Source: Betaproteobacteria bacterium (GTDB taxonomy: Bacteria > Pseudomonadota > Gammaproteobacteria > Burkholderiales > Rhodocyclaceae). From it: a DNA stretch of 10,986 nt. Positions 5,741 to 10,986 of the stretch are shown here, piece by piece (the first letter of the stretch is position 1; every line of letters starts with the position of its first letter). The notes below the pieces were generated by a model. The model did not search any database, had not been told where the DNA came from, and worked only from the letters and a program-made list of their open reading frames with translations. The stretch covers positions 1 through 10,986 of the forward strand of contig JAEHDO010000003.1 in NCBI GenBank assembly GCA_016880375.1, given 5' to 3'. The position numbers and the translations under genes were made by a program.

Positions 5741-6295
5741 TCACGCCTCGCCGCAAGCGAGGAGTCGATGGAGTTGCGCCCAATCGAAATGCGGACCCGG
5801 ATCCGTCTTGCGGCCCGGTGCGATGTCGGCATGGCCGGCGATGTCCACGATGGGATGTTGTTGCCGCAGGATGCGGATGAGCCGCGCCAGGGCCGGATAT
5901 TGCGGCGGGGCGAAAGCAGCATCGTCGCTGCCTTCGAGTTCGATGCCGATCGAGAAGTCGTTGCAGCATCCGGCACCGCGCCAGCTCGATTCGCCGGCGT
6001 GCCAGGCGCGCAGGCGGCAGGGCACGAATTGCACAAGCCCGCCGTCGCGCCGGATCAGGAAGTGGGCGGAAACGCGCAGCGACTCGATCTCCCTGTAGTA
6101 GGGATGCGCGCCGGGATCCAGGGAGTTGGTGAACAAACGCTCGATGCCGTCGCCGCCGAACTCGCCAGGCGGCAGGGAAATGGCATGCACCACGATCAGC
6201 CGCACTGGCTGCCCGGCGGGACGCTCATCGCAATTGGGAGACGGGACGCGCCGAATGCCGGCCAGCCAGCCTTCGGCGTCGAACGCGCTATTCAT
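5741..6295 (-). CDS. ampD: 1,6-anhydro-N-acetylmuramyl-L-alanine amidase AmpD
   Basis: AmpD is a cytoplasmic zinc amidase that removes the stem peptide from anhydro-muropeptides during cell-wall recycling; in species with AmpR/AmpC it keeps beta-lactamase induction low. The 184-residue length fits the family. Seen in the sequence: EGWLAGIRRVPSPNCDERP, VVHAISLPPGEFGG with zinc ligand H37, LRVSAHFLIRRDG, CNDFSIGIELEG with catalytic E119, and GHADIAPGRKTDPGPHFDW with zinc ligands H155 and D165 and the conserved K163. These correspond to H34, E116, H154, K162 and D164 of E. coli AmpD as I recall them. The start codon lies inside the end of pilR (ATGAATAG, 8-nt overlap), implying coupling. There is no signal peptide, which separates it from periplasmic AmiD-type amidases. 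Confidence 0.95.
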   Translation of the reverse strand: MNSAFDAEGWLAGIRRVPSPNCDERPAGQPVRLIVVHAISLPPGEFGGDGIERLFTNSLDPGAHPYYREIESLRVSAHFLIRRDGGLVQFVPCRLRAWHAGESSWRGAGCCNDFSIGIELEGSDDAAFAPPQYPALARLIRILRQQHPIVDIAGHADIAPGRKTDPGPHFDWAQLHRLLACGEA

Positions 6296-7661
6296 TCAGC
6301 CCAAGCCGCTCCATGCGGTAGCGCAGGGAACGGAAGGTGACGCCAAGCAGCTTGGCGGCCGCCGTCCGGTTGAAGCGGGTTTTCTGCAGGGCCTCGAGTA
6401 TCGCCTGCTTCTCGACGCGGTCGAGATGATCCTGCAGCGAGGCGCCGGCTTCGGCCGGGGCGGCGACCCCGGATTCCATGTGTGCCAGCGGCGCCAGATG
6501 GAGGTCCTCCACGCCGATCTCGCTGCCGCCTATCAAGGCCAGGGTGCGCTCGAGGATGTTCTCCAGTTCGCGCACATTGCCGGGAAACGGATATTCCCCC
6601 AGCGCCTTCAGTGCCGCGCCAGTCAGGCGGGGCAACGGCAGGCCTGCCTCCCGCGCCAGTCGCGCAAGGATGCTCTCGGCAAGAAGCGGGATGTCCTCGC
6701 GGCATTCATGCAATGAAGGCATGTTCAGCTCGATCACGTCCAGACGGTAGAAGAGGTCCTGGCGAAACCGCCCCGCCGCCACCAGTGCTTTCAGATTCTG
6801 GTGCGTGGCGCTGATGATGCGGACATCGACCGGATCCTCTGCGGGCGCGCCCACCTTGCGCACCCGCTTTTCCTGTATGGCGCGCAACAACTTGACCTGC
6901 ATGGTCAGCGGCAAGTCGGCTACCTCGTCGAGGAACAGGGTGCCGCCATGCGCCGCCTGGAAGAAGCCTTCGCGATCGTTGTCGGCGCCGGTAAAGGCGC
7001 CTTTCCGGTAGCCGAAGAATTCGCTCTCCATCAGGTTCTCGGGAATGGCGCCGCAATTGACGGCGACAAAGGCCTGGCCACGACGCGCGCCCAGTTCGTG
7101 GATGAGCCGGGCCGCCAGTTCCTTGCCGCTGCCGGATTCGCCGCTGATGTAGACGGGCGCCTGGCTGCGGGCCACCTTCTCGATCATGCTGCGGGCCTGG
7201 CGGATGGCCTGCGACTCGCCGAGCAGGGTGCGCTCCGCTGCCTCGGTCCGGCCGGCATCCCGGCTCGGCAAGTTGAGCACGGACTTCACCAGGGCGCGCA
7301 ACTGCTCCAGCGAGACAGGCTTCGGCACGTAGTCGAAGGCGCCCGCCTTGAGCGCCGACACGGCGTTCTCCATGCTGCCATGGGCGGTGATCACCGCCAC
7401 CGGCAGGTCGCGGCACTGCTCGCCGATGAAGCGGACCAGTTCCAGGCCGTCGCCGTCGGGCAGCCGCATGTCGGTCAGGCAGAGCTCGTAGGTTCTCTCC
7501 GCGAGCAGCCGGCGCGCCTCCGCCACATTCGCAGCGCAATCGGCATCCAGGCCCATGCGCGACAGGGTCATGTCAAGCAGTTCCCGGATGTCGTCCTCGT
7601 CATCGACGACGAGCACCCGGCCTAGTCCCGGCTGTCCTCTGCGTTCTGGTTTTCCTGCCAC
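6288..7661 (-). CDS. pilR: Sigma54-dependent response regulator PilR
   Basis: This NtrC-family activator is paired with PilS and in known systems drives sigma54-dependent pilin transcription. With the chosen GTG start it has 457 residues: a receiver domain (about 15-130; acidic pocket VVDDEDD, phospho-acceptor D64 in CLTDMRLPDG, K114), an AAA+ domain with Walker A GESGSGKE (174-181), the sigma54-contact loop GAFTGA (221-226), Walker B FLDEV with D245/E246 and arginine-finger region RFRQDLFYRL, and a C-terminal Fis-type helix-turn-helix (RTAAAKLLGVTFRSLRYRME). PVYISGESGSGKELAARLIH and LTDMRLPDG are close to Pseudomonas PilR. The GTG at 7661 has GGGAG about 9 nt upstream; GTGs at 7715 and 7616 are alternatives. 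It overlaps pilS by about 40 nt and ampD by 8 nt. No pilin gene is in the window. Confidence 0.93.
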   Translation of the reverse strand: MAGKPERRGQPGLGRVLVVDDEDDIRELLDMTLSRMGLDADCAANVAEARRLLAERTYELCLTDMRLPDGDGLELVRFIGEQCRDLPVAVITAHGSMENAVSALKAGAFDYVPKPVSLEQLRALVKSVLNLPSRDAGRTEAAERTLLGESQAIRQARSMIEKVARSQAPVYISGESGSGKELAARLIHELGARRGQAFVAVNCGAIPENLMESEFFGYRKGAFTGADNDREGFFQAAHGGTLFLDEVADLPLTMQVKLLRAIQEKRVRKVGAPAEDPVDVRIISATHQNLKALVAAGRFRQDLFYRLDVIELNMPSLHECREDIPLLAESILARLAREAGLPLPRLTGAALKALGEYPFPGNVRELENILERTLALIGGSEIGVEDLHLAPLAHMESGVAAPAEAGASLQDHLDRVEKQAILEALQKTRFNRTAAAKLLGVTFRSLRYRMERLGLNE

Positions 7662-9244
7662 CGCTGGTTTCTCCCGATTATGCGGAAATGCGCGCCGGGC
7701 TGATTGTCGACCCACTCGAGCACCGCATCGTTCGCCTCGCAGAGTTCGCGGGCGATATACAGGCCGAGCCCCGTCCCCCTGCTGTGCGTGGTAAAAAACG
7801 GCTCGAAGATCTTGCCCCGCGCCTCCTCGTCGACTCCCGTGCCGTCGTCCATGATATGCAATTCGACGCGTTCTGAGGAGGGCAGGTCACGCACCTCGAT
7901 TCTGACGGCACCCGGCCTGCCGCTGCAATAGCGCAGCGCATTCGAGAGCAGGTTCCACAGTACCTGATTCAGGTGGGTGCGGTCGAACAGGAGGGCCGGG
8001 TCGGACTCCACCGAAAGCGAAAAAACGGATCGGTCGACCTGCTCGTGCATGGCCATTTCATCAAGAAAGCTCTCGAGGAAGCCGGCCAGCCGCACCGGCT
8101 CCCGCGAAGTCTTGTCGCGCCGCCCCAGTTCCAGCACGTCGCGCACCAGGCGCTCGAGGCGCTGGGCGTTATCGTTGATGATGCGCGACAGGCGCTGCTG
8201 CCCTTCGGTTCGCTTCTCCTCGCGCAGCAGTTCGGCGGCGTGGCTGATGGCCGACAGCGGGTTGCGTATCTCGTGGGCGATATTCGCGGTCAGCCTGCCG
8301 AGCGCCGCGAGCTTCATTTGCTGGGCCTGCTGCTGGATGCGGCCCATGTCCTCGAGATAAATCAGGACGTCGCCGCTGGCCCCGGCATGGACGAAGCGCG
8401 CGCGCAGCAACGCGCCGCTGCCCGGGACGCGCAGCGTCGCCACCCGCTCCTTCGTGCCGCTCCTGTAGTTGCGGTAGTGCCCGGCCAGCGTAACCGAAAA
8501 CGCGGCCAGATCCGGCCGGGGCGGCGGACGCACCCCGAGCAGCGCCTCGGCCTGCGGGTTCCATTGCCGCACCGTCTCGCCGGAATCCACCACCATCACG
8601 CCGTCCTGCATGTCGCGGATCACCCGCTCGCTGACGGACAACTGGTTCGCCAGATCGATGCCGCGCTGGCGCGCCAGGTCTTCGTTGGCAATGACGCGCC
8701 GGGCAAGCAGGCGGGCGGAAATCGCCGTGGCAAAAAAGCCGATGCAAAGGATGCCGGTCTGCACCAGGTCGGCAAAGTCCGCGCCGGCGTCGAGCACACG
8801 CCAGGATTGCTCGAACAGCACCGCCACCGTCGCCAGCGCCGCGTAGAACAGCGTCAACCGCCCCTGGCCGACGAGTCCGGCGCCGGCCAGCACCACCAGC
8901 AGCATGACGGCCAGTCCGCTGCGGCTGCCGCCGCTGGCATGCATCATGAGGGTGATGGCCAGGACATCGCCCATGACCTGAAGCGACAGCAGCCGGTTGA
9001 AGCCCATGCGGATCTTCTTCAGCGCCCCATAGAAGAAGATGGCCAGCAGCCAATACGCGATGCTGGTCCAGACGAACAGCCGCAGATGTTCCGAGCCGAA
9101 GCCGCTGGTGCGCGGATAGATGAATATGGCGAGCAGGAACACGCTCGCCACGATCAGGCGGTAGATATTGAAGTAGTGGAGCGAAGTCCAGACCGAAACC
9201 GGCCGGCCGGCCGTATAGGGCAGGTCTGACCGGCCTTCAGTCAT
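7622..9244 (-). CDS. pilS: Membrane sensor histidine kinase PilS
   Basis: PilS is the inner-membrane kinase that phosphorylates PilR. The 540-residue protein has about six hydrophobic helices (roughly 27-43, 56-74, 88-102, 109-124, 130-146, 160-180), a PAS-like region (about 203-300, MQDGVMVVDSGETVRQWNP), a HisKA domain with H324 in NIAHEIRNPLSAISHAAELL, and a HATPase domain with N-box NQVLWNLLSNALRY (N435), G1 DDGTG (466-470), F-box FEPFF and G2 GTGLGLYIA (490-498). All kinase boxes are intact. The start at 9244 overlaps the stop of the upstream PP0621-type gene as ATGA, which argues for translational coupling; the open frame continues upstream but with no family resemblance. It is directly followed by pilR. 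Confidence 0.94.
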   Translation of the reverse strand: MTEGRSDLPYTAGRPVSVWTSLHYFNIYRLIVASVFLLAIFIYPRTSGFGSEHLRLFVWTSIAYWLLAIFFYGALKKIRMGFNRLLSLQVMGDVLAITLMMHASGGSRSGLAVMLLVVLAGAGLVGQGRLTLFYAALATVAVLFEQSWRVLDAGADFADLVQTGILCIGFFATAISARLLARRVIANEDLARQRGIDLANQLSVSERVIRDMQDGVMVVDSGETVRQWNPQAEALLGVRPPPRPDLAAFSVTLAGHYRNYRSGTKERVATLRVPGSGALLRARFVHAGASGDVLIYLEDMGRIQQQAQQMKLAALGRLTANIAHEIRNPLSAISHAAELLREEKRTEGQQRLSRIINDNAQRLERLVRDVLELGRRDKTSREPVRLAGFLESFLDEMAMHEQVDRSVFSLSVESDPALLFDRTHLNQVLWNLLSNALRYCSGRPGAVRIEVRDLPSSERVELHIMDDGTGVDEEARGKIFEPFFTTHSRGTGLGLYIARELCEANDAVLEWVDNQPGAHFRIIGRNQRWQENQNAEDSRD

Positions 9245-9471
9245 GCGGCGCCAAGCCGGCGGTGCTCTTCGCTGCAGAAGCGCCCGCCGTCGTCCGCTTC
9301 GAGGGCCTCGCTCTCGGGAAGGTGCACCCCGCAGCGGGCGCAGGCCACCATGCGCTCCGGCGCCTCGGGCCTCTGCGCCTTCCCCTGGCGACGCGCAGCC
9401 GCACGCTGGAACCCCTTGAAAAAGAAAAAGGCGAGGACTCCGAGAAAGAGCAGCAGGATCAGCTTGGACAT
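9241..9471 (-). CDS. PP0621-type small membrane protein with zinc-ribbon-like motif
   Basis: The 76-residue product has an N-terminal hydrophobic helix (about 3-19, LILLLFLGVLAFFFF), a basic linker and a Cys/His cluster: C44 and C47 in CARCGVHLP, then C66 and H70 in RFCSEEH. The spacing suggests one bound metal, probably zinc. I recognise it as the small PP0621-type family commonly found just before pilS in betaproteobacteria; its function is not known. The start at 9471 is supported by GGAG 6 nt upstream. Its stop overlaps the pilS start by 4 nt (ATGA), so it is probably co-translated with the sensor kinase. A role as accessory to PilS signalling would be a guess based on position only. Confidence 0.85.
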   Translation of the reverse strand: MSKLILLLFLGVLAFFFFKGFQRAAARRQGKAQRPEAPERMVACARCGVHLPESEALEADDGGRFCSEEHRRLGAA

Positions 9472-9515
9472 GCCCGGCTCCGTCGCCGCCCCGCATCGGC
9501 AGGCGATATTAGGAT

Positions 9516-9592
9516 TGGTCGGGGTGAGAGGATTTGAACCTCCGACTCCTGCGTCCCGAACGCAGTACTCTACCAGGCTGAGCTACACCCCG
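9516..9592 (-). tRNA. proK: tRNA-Pro, anticodon CGG
   Basis: The 77-nt gene folds as a full cloverleaf: acceptor CGGGGTG (5' end at 9592) pairs perfectly with CACCCCG, the D-arm reads GCTCAGCCTGGTAGAGT, the anticodon stem CTGCG/CGCAG holds loop TTCGGGA with anticodon CGG, and the T-arm contains GGTTCAAATCC. The C1-G72 pair is the bacterial proline identity feature. The CCA end is encoded (9516-9518). It lies 44 nt before the PP0621-type gene on the same strand with no terminator between, so processing from a common transcript is possible. The proK name follows the E. coli gene with this anticodon. Confidence 0.97.
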
Positions 9593-9652
9593 ACGCCATC
9601 GGACGGGCGGCACGAACATGCGCCCGCCAAAAAAGAAGTTTCAGTCAAGGCC

Positions 9653-9674
9653 AATGCCCGCGTCAGCGGGCGTT
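9653..9674 (-). terminator. Stem-loop downstream of ispB, terminator-like
   Basis: A 9-bp stem with one G-U pair (9653-9661 with 9666-9674) and a 4-nt loop contains GCCCGC/GCGGGC. It begins 43 bp after the ispB stop on the minus strand. A run of T (read on minus) occurs only about 15-25 nt further on, so termination is uncertain. I found no convincing promoter for the tRNA in this gap. Confidence 0.4.
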
Positions 9675-9717
9675 ATGCCGGAACTAAACAAATGCAGCCG
9701 CGACCGCGCCTTCAGAA

Positions 9718-10686
9718 TCAGAAGTCACGTGCGACTGCGAACGACGCCAATTGTACCAGAGAATCCCTGAATGCCGAAGCCGGCAGCGGGGCGATCGCCT
9801 CGAGCGCGAGCCTCGCCTCGGCCTCGGCATGGCGGCGCGTCTCGTCCAGCGCGCCGCTGGCGCGGATCGCCGCCAGCACCCCCGGCAAGGCATCGCGCCC
9901 GCCGGCCTCGATGGCGTGGCGCACGCACGCCGCATGCTCAGCGTTGCCATGCTTCATGGCGTGAATCAGCGGCAGCGTCGGCTTGCCCTCGGCCAGATCG
10001 TCGCCAAGGTGCTTGCCGGTGGCCGCCTCGTCGCCGGAATAGTCGAGCACGTCGTCGACCAGCTGGAAGGCCGTGCCCAGGTGCATGCCGTAGCGCGCCA
10101 GGCCCTCCTCGATGTCCGCCGGCGCGCCGGACAGAATGGCGCCAAGCCGCATCGCCGCCTCGAACAGCTTGGCTGTCTTGTAGCGGATCACGCGCAGGTA
10201 CTGCGGGACGTCGACGTCGGCATTGTGGCAGTTGAGCAGCTGCAGCACCTCGCCCTCGGCGATGGTGTTGGTGGCGTCGGCCAGCACCTGCTGGATGCGC
10301 ATGCTGCCGACCGACACCATCATCTGGAAGGCGCGCGAATAGAGAAAATCGCCGACCAGCACCGAGGCGGCGTTGCCGAACAGGGCGTTGGCGGTCTGGT
10401 TGCCGCGGCGCAAGTCGGACTCGTCCACCACGTCGTCGTGCAGCAAGGTGGCGGTGTGGATGAACTCCACCACCACCGCCAGTTCCCGGTGGTCGCTGCC
10501 GCGGTAGCCGAGCGCACCCGCGGAAAACAGCACCAGCGCCGGGCGCAGGCGCTTGCCGCCGGCGCCGATGATGTACTCGGCGACCTGGCGGATCAGCACC
10601 ACGTCGGAATGCAGGCGGTCACGAATGACGGTGTCCACCGCCTGCATGTCGGCGGCGATCGGCGCATAAAGGGCGGCGAGGCTCAA
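9718..10686 (-). CDS. ispB: Polyprenyl (octaprenyl-type) diphosphate synthase
   Basis: The enzyme extends farnesyl or geranyl diphosphate with isopentenyl units to make the quinone side chain. It has 322 residues, all-helical trans-prenyltransferase type: GGKRLRP at 43-49, first aspartate-rich motif [11 protein letters not shown] (D84, D85, D88), second aspartate-rich motif [11 protein letters not shown] (D211, D212, D215), and [16 protein letters not shown]. The fifth residue before the first motif is a small alanine (A79), which in this family permits long products; the exact chain length is not readable. The start is TTG at 10686, giving [14 protein letters not shown], which fits relatives; GGAA lies about 9 nt upstream. 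The first ATG would remove 13 residues. It diverges from rplU, a standard arrangement in beta- and gammaproteobacteria. Confidence 0.94.
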   Translation of the reverse strand: MSLAALYAPIAADMQAVDTVIRDRLHSDVVLIRQVAEYIIGAGGKRLRPALVLFSAGALGYRGSDHRELAVVVEFIHTATLLHDDVVDESDLRRGNQTANALFGNAASVLVGDFLYSRAFQMMVSVGSMRIQQVLADATNTIAEGEVLQLLNCHNADVDVPQYLRVIRYKTAKLFEAAMRLGAILSGAPADIEEGLARYGMHLGTAFQLVDDVLDYSGDEAATGKHLGDDLAEGKPTLPLIHAMKHGNAEHAACVRHAIEAGGRDALPGVLAAIRASGALDETRRHAEAEARLALEAIAPLPASAFRDSLVQLASFAVARDF

Positions 10687-10721
10687 GGGGTGAATTCCGG
10701 GGCAAATTGCGTAAATGCGGC

Positions 10722-10750
10722 ATGGTAGGGGGGCCGCCGGAGGCCGTCAA
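10722..10750 (-). promoter_or_regulatory. Sigma70 promoter for ispB
   Basis: On the minus strand TTGACG (10745-10750) and TACCAT (10722-10727) are spaced 17 bp apart, placing the start of transcription near 10715 with a leader of roughly 30 nt to the TTG start. The -35 box lies 7 bp from the -35 box of the rplU promoter. Confidence 0.6.
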
Positions 10751-10757
10751 GAAGGCT

Positions 10758-10786
10758 TTGACCGAATGGGGGTTTTTGTATAAAAT
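10758..10786 (+). promoter_or_regulatory. Sigma70 promoter for rplU
   Basis: TTGACC (10758-10763) is followed after 17 bp by TAAAAT (10781-10786); TATAAA two bases earlier is an alternative -10. Transcription would start near 10793, about 30 nt before the rplU ATG. Confidence 0.75.
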
Positions 10787-10823
10787 GCGCGGTTCTGTTG
10801 CAACACGAACTACGGAGTCCATC

Positions 10824-10986
10824 ATGTATGCGGTCATAAAAACCGGCGGCAAGCAGTACCGCGTCGCAGCCGGCGAAAAACTGAAAATAGAACAGATACC
10901 GGCAGAAGTGGGCGCTGAAATCACCCTCGACCAGGTTCTCATGGTCGGCGATGGCGAGTCGGTGAAAATCGGCGCGCCGCTGGTGC
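10824..10986 (+). CDS. rplU: 50S ribosomal protein L21, N-terminal fragment (cut by window edge)
   Basis: The first 54 codons are present. The protein begins [20 protein letters not shown] and continues with [12 protein letters not shown] and [19 protein letters not shown], the typical L21 N-terminus. L21 is a primary 23S rRNA-binding protein of the large subunit. The ATG has GGAG 6 nt upstream and a good promoter about 60 nt upstream. In related genomes rpmA (L27) follows, beyond the right edge here. It diverges from ispB. Confidence 0.97.
   Translation, partial: MYAVIKTGGKQYRVAAGEKLKIEQIPAEVGAEITLDQVLMVGDGESVKIGAPLV

Noticed and set aside
7973..9229. 418-residue open frame antisense to pilS
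   Set aside because: It mirrors the pilS codon pattern, has low-complexity R/H/Q/A composition and no recognisable domain; PilS motifs on the minus strand are intact.
9751..10728. 325-residue open frame antisense to ispB
   Set aside because: Shadow of a well-supported gene; no domain, and it runs into the divergent promoter region.

Overview
The window looks like ordinary core chromosome of a GC-rich betaproteobacterium, probably Rhodocyclales or a relative. The basis is the high GC content, the divergent ispB/rplU pair, a tRNA-Pro followed by a PP0621-type gene and pilS-pilR-ampD, a Lys/Ala/Pro-rich histone H1-like protein, and a GTP-type PEP carboxykinase. The genus assignment is inference. 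I see no insertion sequence, phage gene, integrase, CRISPR array or toxin-antitoxin pair.

Left part (1-3496): the 5' end of an NADP-type malic enzyme (minus) diverges from pckG (plus). Both act at the PEP-pyruvate-oxaloacetate-malate node, and the shared 217-bp gap holds promoter-like elements readable in both directions. pckG ends at a clean intrinsic terminator. A class I PLP aminotransferase follows on the plus strand and converges on the next gene with only 6 bp between the stop codons.

Middle part (3497-5740): two minus-strand genes encode a membrane-anchored SLT-type lytic transglycosylase and a 187-residue histone H1-like protein built of KPAAKK-type repeats. Each is preceded by a long non-coding stretch (404 and 586 bp). 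The first holds a near-consensus sigma70 promoter overlapped by nested inverted repeats, and then a leader of about 200 nt with further inverted repeats. The second holds a promoter-like pair about 450 nt from the gene, a 12-bp palindrome, a perfect 9-bp hairpin and a purine run. These two stretches are the least explained DNA here.

Right part (5741-9592): an apparent minus-strand operon runs tRNA-Pro(CGG), PP0621-type small membrane protein, pilS, pilR, ampD. Its protein genes overlap by 4, about 40 and 8 nt, which suggests translational coupling. PilS/PilR are the sigma54-dependent two-component system of type IV pili. AmpD is a cytoplasmic muropeptide-recycling amidase, and a terminator-like hairpin follows it.

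Right edge (9718-10986): ispB (polyprenyl diphosphate synthase, quinone side chain; minus) diverges from the start of rplU (ribosomal protein L21; plus), with good sigma70 promoters back to back between them.

I found no convincing new multi-gene system. The points most worth a second look are regulatory: the operator-like repeats upstream of the transglycosylase, the long leader of the histone-like gene, and the ampD-pilR coupling.
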